A stretch of DNA of 64,000 bases. It comes from Microbacterium maritypicum (GTDB lineage Bacteria > Actinomycetota > Actinomycetes > Actinomycetales > Microbacteriaceae). The notes beneath the pieces are model-generated. The model was not told the DNA's origin, did no database searches, and was given only the letters and a program-made list of their open reading frames with translations. The stretch lies in the NCBI RefSeq assembly GCF_041529975.1, contig NZ_CP168030.1, positions 3,162,001 to 3,226,000 of the forward strand, written 5' to 3'. Positions within the stretch are counted from its first letter, which is position 1; each line of letters opens with the position of its first letter. Positions 33,042 to 41,176 of this stretch are shown one piece after another. Position numbers and translations under genes: made by a program.

Positions 33042-34154
33042 CTACAGAGCCGAAGCGCTGAGCCGGCGCGCGGCTTCTCGCACTCGCTCGGTGGGAGCGG
33101 TCAGCGCGAGGCGTACATGCTGCGAGGAGTCCGCGCCGTAGAACGGTCCAGGACCGGCGAGGATGCCGAGGTCGGCGAGGCGGCCCATCGACTCCCAGGC
33201 ATCGCGCCCCTCCGTCGCCCAGAGATACAGTCCGGCCTCCGAACCGTCGATGCGGAATCCGGCGGCCTCCAGCGCGGGGCGCAGTGCTTCTCGCCTGGTG
33301 CGGTACAGCTCTTTCTGGGCGGCGACATGCTCGTCGTCACCGAGCGCGACCGCCATGGCGTGCTGCACGGGCGCCGGCGGCATGAGTCCGAGGTGCTTGC
33401 GTGCGGTGAGCAGGTCTCCGACGACGCGCGCGCAGCCGGCGACGAACGCGGCTCGATAGCCGGCGAGATTCGACTGCTTGCTCAGCGAGTACACGCTGAG
33501 CAGGTTCGCCCTGCTACCGCCGGTCACGCGAGGGTCGAGGATCGAGGGGATCGGCTCCGTCGCCCAGATTCCGTCCCAGCCCAGCTCGGCGTAGCATTCG
33601 TCACTCGCGAGGACGGCTCCGAGTTCGCGCGCACGGCGCACGGCTGCAGCGAGCTCGTCGACCGTCCAGGTCCGGCCGTCGGGGTTGCCCGGGGTGTTGA
33701 TCCAGATGAGCTTGGTGCCCTCCGGCCACTCGGCGGGATCGTCGGCCGGGAGCGGAGTCGCGCCGACCACGCGGGCGCCGACCTCGTATGTCGGGTACGC
33801 CACTCGCGGATGCACGACGACGTCGCCCGCACCGAGTCCGAGGAGCGTGGGCAGCAGCGCGACAAGCTCCTTGGAGCCGATAGTCGGCAACACGTTGTCG
33901 ACGCGGAGGTCGGGTACTCCCCGGCGCCGCGCGTACCACTCGACGATGGCTTCGCGCAGCGTCGGCGTGCCGACCGTCTGCGGGTAGGCGTGCGCATCGG
34001 TGGCCTCGGCCAGCGCACGGCGGATGAGCTCGGGCGTCGGATCCACCGGCGACCCCACGGAGAGGTCCACGAGACCCTCGGGATGCTCAGCGGCGCGCGC
34101 ACGGAAGGGGACGACGGCGTCCCACGGGTAGTCGGCGAGGTCGCGGACGCTCAC
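33042..34154 (-). CDS. dapC: Succinyldiaminopimelate transaminase DapC
   Basis: 370 residues. A class I/II PLP aminotransferase. PLP-binding K226 lies in YSLSKQSNLAGYR, the cofactor-binding Asp is in ASDECYAELG (about 184), and NTPGNPDGR binds substrate and PLP. The actinobacterial DapC subgroup is typically encoded next to a ferredoxin gene, as here. The GTG start at 34154 lies 9 nt after the fdxA stop. With dapD and dapE also in the window, it completes the succinylase branch from tetrahydrodipicolinate to LL-DAP. Confidence 0.92.
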   Translation of the reverse strand: MSVRDLADYPWDAVVPFRARAAEHPEGLVDLSVGSPVDPTPELIRRALAEATDAHAYPQTVGTPTLREAIVEWYARRRGVPDLRVDNVLPTIGSKELVALLPTLLGLGAGDVVVHPRVAYPTYEVGARVVGATPLPADDPAEWPEGTKLIWINTPGNPDGRTWTVDELAAAVRRARELGAVLASDECYAELGWDGIWATEPIPSILDPRVTGGSRANLLSVYSLSKQSNLAGYRAAFVAGCARVVGDLLTARKHLGLMPPAPVQHAMAVALGDDEHVAAQKELYRTRREALRPALEAAGFRIDGSEAGLYLWATEGRDAWESMGRLADLGILAGPGPFYGADSSQHVRLALTAPTERVREAARRLSASAL

Positions 34155-34163
34155 AGAAGACGC

Positions 34164-34484
34164 CTACTCGCCCTGGGGCGGGAGCGCGGCGATGATCGGG
34201 TGGTCGAACGTGTAGACGCCGACCTTGGCGGCGCCTCCGGGCGAGCCGATCTCGTCGAAGAACTCGACGTTCGCCTTGTAATAGTCCTGCCACTCGTCGG
34301 GCAGGTCGTCTTCGTAGTAGATGGCCTCGACCGGGCACACCGGCTCGCAGGCGCCGCAATCCACGCACTCGTCGGGGTGGATGTACAACGACCGTTCCCC
34401 CTCGTAGATGCAGTCAACGGGGCACTCGTCGATGCAGGCGCGATCCTTGACATCGACGCACGGGAGGGCGATCACATACGTCAC
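34164..34484 (-). CDS. fdxA: 7Fe ferredoxin (3Fe-4S/4Fe-4S), FdxA type
   Basis: 106 residues. The N-terminal cysteines C9, C17, C21 and C25, followed by the [12 protein letters not shown] cluster, are the pattern of a seven-iron ferredoxin that carries one [3Fe-4S] and one [4Fe-4S] cluster. It is a soluble electron carrier whose partner is not evident. The GTG start at 34484 is supported by TAGACT 6 nt upstream. It is cotranscribed with dapC (9-nt gap). Confidence 0.95.
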   Translation of the reverse strand: MTYVIALPCVDVKDRACIDECPVDCIYEGERSLYIHPDECVDCGACEPVCPVEAIYYEDDLPDEWQDYYKANVEFFDEIGSPGGAAKVGVYTFDHPIIAALPPQGE

Positions 34485-34490
34485 CCCTTC

Positions 34491-34496
34491 AGTCTA
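34491..34496 (-). promoter_or_regulatory. Predicted -10 element (TAGACT) of fdxA-dapC, leaderless-type
   Basis: On the minus strand TAGACT, then GAAGGG, then the fdxA GTG at 34484. Confidence 0.5.
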
Positions 34497-34904
34497 CGAC
34501 TCGTGGCGCTCGGGTTCCTGCGCGGCAGGTGCGACCGTGCGGACGGGAACCCGTGAGAAGGAGGGCCAGGCGATCACGAGCAGCACGATTCCCGCGACCA
34601 GGTAGGTCCAGATCTGCCCACTGAGCGAGTCCGGGACGACGACGGATCCGCCGGGCCCCACGCCGGAGATCAGCACCAGCATGCCGATCATGCCGAGTCC
34701 GGCTGCCACCGCCGCTCCCCTGTCGTGTGTGAGCGCTCGTACGGCGACGAGGATCGCCGCGCAGGCGATGGCGGCCACGATGAGCCCCACCGGGATCGGC
34801 CCCCACATCACGCTGTGCGCGATCGTGCCGGCGATGCCGTAGACGCCGCCCACCAGGGCCGCAGCGACCCACGACAACACTCTCGACACCCAGCTCACGC
34901 GCAC
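34494..34904 (-). CDS. Small integral membrane protein, four TM helices (DUF6113-like)
   Basis: 136 residues with four hydrophobic helices (about 8-28, 36-56, 65-85 and 95-115) and a short polar C-terminus. It resembles the actinobacterial DUF6113 membrane proteins often found beside fdxA/dapC; this assignment is tentative and from memory. The stop is 10 nt from the fdxA start, so the fdxA promoter lies within its 3' end. The GTG at 34904 has TAAGAT 6 nt upstream; a second GTG two codons later is possible. Confidence 0.72.
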   Translation of the reverse strand: MRVSWVSRVLSWVAAALVGGVYGIAGTIAHSVMWGPIPVGLIVAAIACAAILVAVRALTHDRGAAVAAGLGMIGMLVLISGVGPGGSVVVPDSLSGQIWTYLVAGIVLLVIAWPSFSRVPVRTVAPAAQEPERHES

Positions 34905-34910
34905 CCGTCG

Positions 34911-34916
34911 ATCTTA
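34911..34916 (-). promoter_or_regulatory. Predicted -10 element (TAAGAT), leaderless-type
   Basis: On the minus strand TAAGAT, then CGACGG, then the GTG at 34904. Confidence 0.45.
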
Positions 34917-34944
34917 CCGGCGCCGCCTGTGGCCGAGCAGTCGC

Positions 34945-35259
34945 TCAGGAGGCGAGACCGAAGAGCCGCAGGAGCGCCGCGACGAGCGCGGCCGCTGCCA
35001 CGACGACGAGGAACGACTGCCGAAGCCACAGGAGCCCTCCCGCGACCAGCAGGGCGGGCACGCGCGCGTCCACCGTGATGGCCTGGCCGTCGCCGAGGGT
35101 CTGCACCGCGACGAGTGCGGCCAGGAGCGCCACGGTCAGCAGGTCGGAGATGCGAGCAGTGCGAGGCGCTTCGAGGACCTTGGGCGGCACCAGGTATCCG
35201 GCGGCTTTGAGCGCGACACAGATGAGCGCGGCGAGGAGGATCGCACTCCACAGGCTCAT
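34945..35259 (-). CDS. azlD: AzlD-family branched-chain amino acid exporter subunit
   Basis: 104 residues with about four membrane segments, the small subunit of an AzlCD (BrnFE-like) export pair. The ATG at 35259 overlaps the azlC stop as ATGA, so the two are coupled. In Corynebacterium BrnFE exports branched-chain amino acids and methionine. The substrate here is inferred only from the family. Confidence 0.88.
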   Translation of the reverse strand: MSLWSAILLAALICVALKAAGYLVPPKVLEAPRTARISDLLTVALLAALVAVQTLGDGQAITVDARVPALLVAGGLLWLRQSFLVVVAAAALVAALLRLFGLAS

Positions 35260-35978
35260 GGCGCCCCCTCCGTTCCGACGCGGGCGTGATCCTCCGGCGG
35301 CGTCTCGCGGCGGCCCAGCCAGTTGAACCAGCCGACGGCGATCGCGACGACCGCCGCGACGAGCACCGGGAGACCCGGCATGAGGAAGGGGGTGAACGCC
35401 GCAGCGACCACCGCAGCCGCCACGCCCACCACGATGGCCTGCCGCTGCCGGAGCCGCGGCCAGAGCAGCGCGAGGAATGCGGCAGCAGCAGCAGCGTCGA
35501 GACCCCAGGTCCGGGGGTCGCCGAGCACGTCACCGACGAGCGCACCGACGAGAGTCGTGATGTTCCAGCCCACGAAGATGCCGATGCCGGTCACCCAGAA
35601 GCCCACCTGACGCAGCCGCGGGTCGCCCTGTGAGATCGCCACGGCCGTCGACTCATCGATCGTGAAGTGCGCGGCGGCAGCCTTGCGCACCGGCCCTCCG
35701 CCGACGATCGGCGACATGCGCATTCCGTAGGCCACGTTGCGCACGCCGAGGAGGGCGGCGGACGCGACCGCGGAGGGCAGAGCGGCGAGGCCTCCGGCGG
35801 TGAAGACGCCGATGAACGCGAACTGCGATCCTCCGGTGAACATCAGCAGGCTGAGGACGCACGTCTGCCAGACGTCGAGTCCGGACGCGACAGCCAACGC
35901 TCCGAAGGAGACGCCGTAGGCGCTGGTCGCGAGCACGACGCCGAGCGCCTCGCGCCAGACCTCACGCTCGGCGGTCAT
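35256..35978 (-). CDS. azlC: AzlC-family branched-chain amino acid exporter subunit
   Basis: 240 residues, the large subunit with about six to seven membrane helices. Family features include VSFGALAV near the N-terminus, MFTGGSQFAFIGV and the GVRNVAYGMRM segment. It is divergent from an XRE-cupin regulator, which probably controls it. A good promoter (TTGACT, 17 nt, CAGAAT) lies at 36026-36054 on the minus strand, overlapped by an imperfect palindrome. Confidence 0.9.
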   Translation of the reverse strand: MTAEREVWREALGVVLATSAYGVSFGALAVASGLDVWQTCVLSLLMFTGGSQFAFIGVFTAGGLAALPSAVASAALLGVRNVAYGMRMSPIVGGGPVRKAAAAHFTIDESTAVAISQGDPRLRQVGFWVTGIGIFVGWNITTLVGALVGDVLGDPRTWGLDAAAAAAFLALLWPRLRQRQAIVVGVAAAVVAAAFTPFLMPGLPVLVAAVVAIAVGWFNWLGRRETPPEDHARVGTEGAP

Positions 35979-36025
35979 CGCACGCCCTGCGGGTCCTTGT
36001 TCGCTTCGCTGAACACATGACCATA

Positions 36026-36054
36026 ATTCTGAACAGTCGCGAACGGATAGTCAA
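36026..36054 (-). promoter_or_regulatory. Predicted azlC promoter (TTGACT-17-CAGAAT)
   Basis: Minus-strand -35 TTGACT (36054-36049), a 17-nt spacer and CAGAAT (36031-36026). It is one of the few promoters here with a recognisable -35. Confidence 0.5.
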
Positions 36055-36071
36055 GCGAACGAACGTTTGAC
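36050..36071. promoter_or_regulatory. Candidate operator of the XRE-cupin regulator
   Basis: A 22-bp imperfect palindrome with ends GTCAA and TTGAC and inner CG matches. It overlaps the azlC -35 and ends 11 nt before the regulator ATG, a position suited to controlling both genes. Confidence 0.35.
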
Positions 36072-36082
36072 ATGATGAACGC

Positions 36083-36631
36083 ATGGAAGACCTTCGCACG
36101 CGCATCGCCCGCACTCTGCGCCGAGAACGAGAGGCCGTCGGCCTGTCGGTCTCGGAACTCGCGCGCCGCGCGGGTGTGTCCAAAGCGACCGTGTCGCAGC
36201 TCGAGAGCGGAGCGGGCAATCCCAGCGTCGAAACACTGTGGGCCCTCGGAGTGGCCCTCGAAGTGCCGTTCGCCGTCCTCGTCGACCAGCAGAGCAATGC
36301 GCCCACCCTGATCCGCGCCGACGACCTCGCCGGCGTCCCCTCCTCCGCGGCCGCCTACAGCGCGACACTGCTGTCGGCCAGCCCTCCCGGCGCGCGCCGC
36401 GACATCTACCTGATCCAGGCCGAACCGGGCGATGCTCGCCGCTCCGACCCGCACCACCCGGGCACCATCGAGCACGTCATCCTGGTCTCCGGCCAAGCAC
36501 TGATCGGACCGGTCGACGAGCCGGTGCTCCTCAACCCCGGCGACTACCTGACATATGCCGGCGACGCCCCGCACATCTTCGAAGCGACAGCCGTCGGTAC
36601 GAGCGCGGCGCTCATCTCCGAGCTCCGCTGA
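36083..36631 (+). CDS. XRE-family transcriptional regulator with C-terminal cupin domain
   Basis: 182 residues. A helix-turn-helix of the lambda-repressor type (about 8-62: SVSELARRAGVSKATVSQLE) is followed by a small cupin sensor (about 100-180, with DPHHPGTIEHVILVSGQA and LNPGDYLTYAGDAPHIFEA). The histidines and glutamate in the cupin could bind a metal. Divergent placement next to azlCD suggests that it regulates amino-acid export, a common arrangement. The ligand is unknown. Confidence 0.92.
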   Translation: MEDLRTRIARTLRREREAVGLSVSELARRAGVSKATVSQLESGAGNPSVETLWALGVALEVPFAVLVDQQSNAPTLIRADDLAGVPSSAAAYSATLLSASPPGARRDIYLIQAEPGDARRSDPHHPGTIEHVILVSGQALIGPVDEPVLLNPGDYLTYAGDAPHIFEATAVGTSAALISELR

Positions 36632-36678
36632 GGCTCACCCACCGCCGGCGACAGGCGACGGGTCGGGGCGTCACGGCA

Positions 36679-37584
36679 TCAGTACCAGTTCATCGCCTGC
36701 GAGTGCGACCAGGCGCTGCACGGGGTTCCGTAGGCCGCCGAGATGTACTCGAGGCCCCAGGCGATCTGCGTGGCGGCGCTGGTCTGCCAGTCGGCTCCCG
36801 CCGATGCCATCTTGCTGCCGGGCAGCGCCTGCGGAATGCCGGTAGCCCCGCCGTCGGCGTTGTATGCCTGGTAGTTCCAGCCCGACTCCTTGGTCCACAG
36901 GGAGTCCAGGCACGAGAACTGATCCCCGCCCCAGCCGTACCGGCTCGACATCTGCTGCTGCGCGGAGGCCTTCGCGCCCTCGACGGTGTTGGCGGACGCG
37001 AGCGCCGCGGCGGCCGCCCGCTCGGCAGCTGCATGCTCTGCCGCCGCCTTGGCCGCGGCTGCAGCGGCTTCCTCCGCAGCCCGCTTCTCCTGTGCCGCGG
37101 TGAGCGCGGCACGCAGATCCTCCGTGTCCGAGACGACCTTCGCGAGCTCCGACTCCACGTCGTCGGTGACGATGCCCACGAGGAGCAACGGGGTCACCTC
37201 ACTGTCGGAGAGCTTGTCGATGCCGCTCTCGAGCTCGGTCGTGTCGACCGATGTCGAGACACCCACATCGAGGCCGGATGCTGCGACGTCGGCGCTCACC
37301 GCCTCGGCGGCCGCGACAGCGCTCCGGGCCTCCACGCGCGTAGACGAAGCGTCTGCGGTGATCTGCGCCAGCGGCTCGGCACCGGACAGTGCGGGCGCGG
37401 CGACGGCGATGGCCGGGCTCATGGCGGCCGCGGCAGAGGTGGAGGCCAGGCCCACGCTGAGCGTGATTCCGACCAGGGTGGCGGCGGTCACTCCGAGGAT
37501 GGCCATCGGGCGGCGGGCGGTGACGGCGGCGCGGGCGGACGCCGCGTCCGAGGCACGCCGAAGCGCACGGGTTTTCTGAAGCAT
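36679..37584 (-). CDS. Secreted transglycosylase-SLT/aggregation-promoting-factor-like protein
   Basis: 301 residues. A twin-arginine-like basic stretch (TARRP) and a hydrophobic segment at about 27-50 ending in ASTSAAAA form a signal peptide. An Ala-rich region (about 55-140) and an Ala/Glu/Lys coiled-coil-like region (about 155-205, EKRAAEEAAAAAAKAAAE) follow. The C-terminal ~85 residues resemble an SLT lysozyme-like domain. Its likely catalytic Glu is in LWTKESGWN, followed by GGATGIPQALPGSKMASAG. A cell-wall-cleaving role is inferred. The ATG at 37584 is chosen because it begins the signal peptide; a longer in-frame extension is unlikely. Confidence 0.82.
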   Translation of the reverse strand: MLQKTRALRRASDAASARAAVTARRPMAILGVTAATLVGITLSVGLASTSAAAAMSPAIAVAAPALSGAEPLAQITADASSTRVEARSAVAAAEAVSADVAASGLDVGVSTSVDTTELESGIDKLSDSEVTPLLLVGIVTDDVESELAKVVSDTEDLRAALTAAQEKRAAEEAAAAAAKAAAEHAAAERAAAAALASANTVEGAKASAQQQMSSRYGWGGDQFSCLDSLWTKESGWNYQAYNADGGATGIPQALPGSKMASAGADWQTSAATQIAWGLEYISAAYGTPCSAWSHSQAMNWY

Positions 37585-37709
37585 CGGGTTCGACTTTCGG
37601 GTTGTCGTACGCCCTCGCAGGAGACTCATCGGGAGCTCGTCCCGGGCGCAAGCCAACGAGTCTGCACCATCAACCTGAGTGAAAACCATCCCTGACCTGG
37701 GATTTACAT

Positions 37710-37758
37710 GAGAAGAGGGCCTCGCGCACGCCTTTCGGCGGCACGAGGCCCTCTTCTC
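37710..37758. terminator. Hairpin terminator after typA
   Basis: GAGAAGAGGGCCTCG (37710-37724) pairs with CGAGGCCCTCTTCTC (37744-37758), a perfect 15-bp stem with a 19-nt loop, 9 nt past the typA stop on the minus strand. Confidence 0.75.
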
Positions 37759-37767
37759 GGAGCAGAC

Positions 37768-39681
37768 TCAGGCGCTGGCGTCCTGGCGCTTCAGACGCGC
37801 GGTCTCGCGAGCACGGGTGTTCGCATCGAGGTTCACCTTGCGGATGCGGACGACCTCGGGCGTGACCTCGACGCATTCGTCGTCACGTGCGAACTCGAGG
37901 CTCTCCTCGAGCGTCAGCTGGCGCGGAGGAGTCATCGACTCGAAGGTGTCGGAGCTCGCCGCACGCATGTTGGTGAGCTTCTTCTCCTTCGTGATGTTCA
38001 CGTCCATGTCGTCGGCGCGGGAGTTCTCGCCGATGACCATTCCCTCGTAGACCTCCTGCGTGGGCTGCACGAAGAACGACATGCGCTCCTGCAGGGCGAT
38101 CATCGCGAACGGGGTGACGACACCCTGGCGGTCGGCGACGATCGAGCCGTTCTGACGCGTCGTGATGGAGCCGGCCCACGGCTCGTAGCCGTGCGAGATC
38201 GCGTTCGCGATGCCGGTGCCGCGCGTGGTGGTGAGGAACTCGCTGCGGAAGCCGATCAGGCCGCGCGACGGGACGACGAACTCCATGCGCACCCAGCCGG
38301 TGCCGTGGTTCGTCATGTTCTCCATGCGACCCTTGCGGCCCGCCAGCAGCTGGGTGATCGCGCCGAGGTGCTCCTCCGGCGTGTCGATCGTGAGGTGCTC
38401 GAACGGCTCGTAGGTCTTGCCGTCGATCTTCTTCGTGACCACCTGCGGCTTGCCGACGGTGAGCTCGAAGCCCTCGCGGCGCATGTTCTCGACGAGGATG
38501 GCGAGGGCGAGCTCTCCGCGGCCCTGCACCTCCCACGCATCCGGACGTCCGATGTCGACGACCTTGAGCGAGACGTTGCCGATGAGCTCCTTGTCGAGAC
38601 GGTCCTTGACCATGCGAGCGGTGAGCTTGTGGCCCTTGACCTTGCCCATGAGCGGGGAGGTGTTGGTGCCGATCGTCATCGAGATGGCGGGGTCGTCGAC
38701 CGTGATGGCCGGCAGCGGACGCACGTCCTCGGGGTCGGCGATGGTCTCGCCGATGGTGATGTTCTCGAAACCGGCGATGGCGACGATGTCGCCGGGGCCT
38801 GCGGAATCGGCCGGGTAGCGCTCGAGTGCGCGTGTCTTCAGGAGCTCGGTGATGCGCGCGTTCTGGTGCGTGCCGTCGGCACGGACCCAGGCCACGGTCT
38901 GGCCCTTCTTGAGCGTGCCGTTGAAGACGCGCAGCAGCGCGAGGCGGCCGAGGAACGGGCTGGAGTCGAGGTTCGTGACCCAGGCCTGCAGCGGGTGCTC
39001 GTCGTCGTAGGACGGCGCGGGCACGTGCTCGAGGATCGCCTCGAACAGCGGCTCGAGGTCGTCGTTGTCGGGCAGCGAGCCGTCGGCGGGACGGTTCTGC
39101 GACGCGGCGCCGGCACGACCGGAGGCGTAGACGACCGGCACGTCGAGCAGCGCGTCGACGTCGAGGTCGGGCACGTCGTCGACCAGGTCGGAAGCGAGGC
39201 CCAGCAGCAGGTCGTGCGCCTCTTCTTCGACCTCGGCGATGCGCGCGTCGGGACGGTCGGTCTTGTTGACGAGCAGGATGACCGGCAGCTTCGACTCGAG
39301 CGCCTTGCGCAGCACGAAGCGGGTCTGGGGCAGCGGGCCCTCACTGGCGTCGACCAGCAGCACGACACCGTCGACCATGGACAGGCCGCGCTCGACCTCG
39401 CCACCGAAGTCGGCGTGACCGGGGGTGTCGATCACGTTGATCGTGATCTCCTTGCCGCCGGCGTGCTTGCCCTTGTACGTGATCGCCGTGTTCTTGGCGA
39501 GGATCGTGATGCCCTTCTCACGCTCCAGATCGTTGGAGTCCATGGCGCGCTCATCGACGTGGGCGTGTTCGCCGAAGGAGCCCGTCTGACGCAGCATGGC
39601 GTCGACGAGAGTCGTCTTGCCGTGGTCGACGTGGGCGACGATTGCGACGTTGCGGAGGTCAGAGCGGAGGGCGTGCGCCAT
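37768..39681 (-). CDS. typA: Ribosome-associated GTPase TypA/BipA
   Basis: 637 residues. A translational GTPase linked to ribosome assembly and stress adaptation. G1 is AHVDHGKT (16-23), with G2 near REKGIT, G3 [10 protein letters not shown] and G4 LVNKTDRPD. Domains II, III and V follow, and the BipA-specific C-terminal domain includes RPRQ-type basic residues ([14 protein letters not shown]). A 101-bp region divides it from the divergent CPBP gene. The leader carries an AGGA ribosome binding site before the ATG. Confidence 0.96.
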   Translation of the reverse strand: MAHALRSDLRNVAIVAHVDHGKTTLVDAMLRQTGSFGEHAHVDERAMDSNDLEREKGITILAKNTAITYKGKHAGGKEITINVIDTPGHADFGGEVERGLSMVDGVVLLVDASEGPLPQTRFVLRKALESKLPVILLVNKTDRPDARIAEVEEEAHDLLLGLASDLVDDVPDLDVDALLDVPVVYASGRAGAASQNRPADGSLPDNDDLEPLFEAILEHVPAPSYDDEHPLQAWVTNLDSSPFLGRLALLRVFNGTLKKGQTVAWVRADGTHQNARITELLKTRALERYPADSAGPGDIVAIAGFENITIGETIADPEDVRPLPAITVDDPAISMTIGTNTSPLMGKVKGHKLTARMVKDRLDKELIGNVSLKVVDIGRPDAWEVQGRGELALAILVENMRREGFELTVGKPQVVTKKIDGKTYEPFEHLTIDTPEEHLGAITQLLAGRKGRMENMTNHGTGWVRMEFVVPSRGLIGFRSEFLTTTRGTGIANAISHGYEPWAGSITTRQNGSIVADRQGVVTPFAMIALQERMSFFVQPTQEVYEGMVIGENSRADDMDVNITKEKKLTNMRAASSDTFESMTPPRQLTLEESLEFARDDECVEVTPEVVRIRKVNLDANTRARETARLKRQDASA

Positions 39682-39769
39682 GCAGGTGTCCTAAAGAGTG
39701 TGGGATTTTGCCGGGAAGCCGACGTTCCAGGATAACGCAAGCTCAGGGCGTGTTCCTGAAAACAGGTCG

Positions 39770-39775
39770 TAGCAT
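39770..39775 (+). promoter_or_regulatory. Predicted -10 element (TAGCAT), leaderless-type
   Basis: TAGCAT followed by 7 nt and the GTG at 39783. It supports that start over an upstream in-frame ATG at 39642 that lies inside typA. Confidence 0.45.
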
Positions 39776-39782
39776 CGAGATC

Positions 39783-40589
39783 GTGACCCGACCGCAGGCC
39801 TCCGGAGACCTTCCCGAGCTCTCCCCCGCCCCCTCTCGCGCACGGCTGTGGTGGGAGATCGCGATCGTCCTGGCGCTCGGGCTCGGGCAGTCCGCCGTGT
39901 ACGCGATCGTGCAGCTCGCCTACCGCCTCACCGATGAGATCCCGATCGCCGATCAGGTCGCGAAGCTGAATCCCTCACGCAGCGACCGGGAGATCTTCGA
40001 CCTCATCTACCAGGTGCTCGCGATCGGTTTCTCGCTCGTCCCCGTGCTGCTGGTGTGCTTCCTGCTCTGGCAGTCGCGCCGACCGCACCTGGGGCAGCTG
40101 GGGCTGGACGGCACCAGGGCGGGGCGCGACATCGGTCGCGGCGTCCTGCTGGTCCTGGCCATCGGCGTGCCCGGCATCGGCCTCTACCTCGCCGGTCGCG
40201 CGCTCGGGATGACCGTGGCGATCGACCCCGCCGGCATCGACGCCTACTGGTGGACGGTGCCCGTCCTGCTGCTCGCTGCCGCACGGGCCTCGCTGCAGGA
40301 GGAGTTCGTTCTGCTCGGATATCTCTTCACGCGGCTGAAGCAGCTCGGCTGGGGGCCGTGGTCGATCATCATCGGCACATCGGTGCTGCGGGCCAGCTAC
40401 CACCTGTATCAGGGCTATCCCGCGTTCTTCGGGAACCTCGCGATGGGTCTGCTGTTCGGGTGGCTGTATCAGCGCTCAGGGCGCCTGATGCCGTTCCTGG
40501 TCGCGCACTTCCTGATCGATGCGGCCGCGTTCGTCGGCTACCCGTGGGCGGCAGCGCTGTGGCCCGACCTGTTCGGACTCCCCGGCTGA
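39783..40589 (+). CDS. CPBP-family intramembrane protease-like protein
   Basis: 268 residues with about eight membrane helices. The CPBP (CAAX protease/bacteriocin-processing) motifs are present: E173-E174 (QEEFVLLGY), H207 (RASYHLYQG), and H242 with D246 (HFLIDA). The Arg usual in EExxxR is Leu here, a variant I recall from actinobacterial members. A glutamic-type intramembrane peptidase is likely; its substrate is unknown. The GTG at 39783 has a -10 element 7 nt upstream. It converges with a PH-domain gene (15-nt gap). Confidence 0.85.
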   Translation: MTRPQASGDLPELSPAPSRARLWWEIAIVLALGLGQSAVYAIVQLAYRLTDEIPIADQVAKLNPSRSDREIFDLIYQVLAIGFSLVPVLLVCFLLWQSRRPHLGQLGLDGTRAGRDIGRGVLLVLAIGVPGIGLYLAGRALGMTVAIDPAGIDAYWWTVPVLLLAAARASLQEEFVLLGYLFTRLKQLGWGPWSIIIGTSVLRASYHLYQGYPAFFGNLAMGLLFGWLYQRSGRLMPFLVAHFLIDAAAFVGYPWAAALWPDLFGLPG

Positions 40590-40604
40590 GCCGAAGAGTC
40601 GCGG

Positions 40605-41174
40605 TCAACCCGCGTTCGCCACGAGGACGGCCAGCACGGCCCAGACGACGATCACGACCAGCGCGATCGTGGCCGGACGATCCCAGCTGCGTCGGATCGG
40701 GGCGTCCGCAGTGGCGGGGGCGGCTTCCCAGCGCCCCTCGATCTCGGTGAGCGCGCGGATGCCTGCGGGCATCTTCTCCTCGCCGTCGCCCCCGCGAGCG
40801 GGCATGCGGATCGGGCCGGCCTTGGCCGGTCCCCCGTAGCAGGCGAGATCCTTCCCGTCGTCGAGCGAGAAGATCAGCTGCCACCGCAGGTCGACGGCGC
40901 GCACGCGCTGCCAGCCGAACGTGATGCGGCGGAGCAGGTTCTGCACCACCACACCGTCGTCGTCGATGCGCACGGCCGAGGCGAAGGAGCTCACATACAC
41001 GAGCCAGAGCACCAGCAGCACCCACGGGGCGAGCAGCAGCATCGGCCCCCACCCGGCCCGCAGGACGGCATCGCCCAACAGGAACAGGGCCAGAAGCGAG
41101 CCGATCACGAGCGCGGCGGGACCGGAGGGCGCACGGAATGTCCGTACGCCCTCCGACCTGTCGTCCGTCGTCAC
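40605..41174 (-). CDS. PH-domain-containing membrane protein
   Basis: 189 residues. Two N-terminal helices (about 20-38 and 44-62) are followed by a bacterial PH-like beta domain (about 66-150, beginning SAVRIDDDGVVVQNLLRRITFGW-like) and a C-terminal helix (about 168-186). The GTG start at 41174 is 2 nt from the stop of the ABC ATPase gene, so it is the last gene of that transport operon's transcript or depends on read-through. Function unknown; such PH proteins are typical of actinobacteria. Confidence 0.8.
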   Translation of the reverse strand: MTTDDRSEGVRTFRAPSGPAALVIGSLLALFLLGDAVLRAGWGPMLLLAPWVLLVLWLVYVSSFASAVRIDDDGVVVQNLLRRITFGWQRVRAVDLRWQLIFSLDDGKDLACYGGPAKAGPIRMPARGGDGEEKMPAGIRALTEIEGRWEAAPATADAPIRRSWDRPATIALVVIVVWAVLAVLVANAG

Positions 41175-41176
41175 CG

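Noticed and set aside
36067..36072. TTGACA as the -35 of the XRE-cupin regulator
   Set aside because: It is only 11 nt before the ATG, so its -10 would fall inside the coding region and no TAnnnT is found there.
37585..37700. Possible c-di-AMP (ydaO-type) riboswitch upstream of the secreted SLT-domain gene
   Set aside because: Such genes often carry one in actinobacteria and some GC-rich pairing is visible, but I could not match the conserved ydaO bases and the leader is short. A covariance-model search would decide.
37708..39735. A 675-codon open frame antisense to typA
   Set aside because: Shadow of the highly biased typA codons; Arg/His/Val-rich with no domain.
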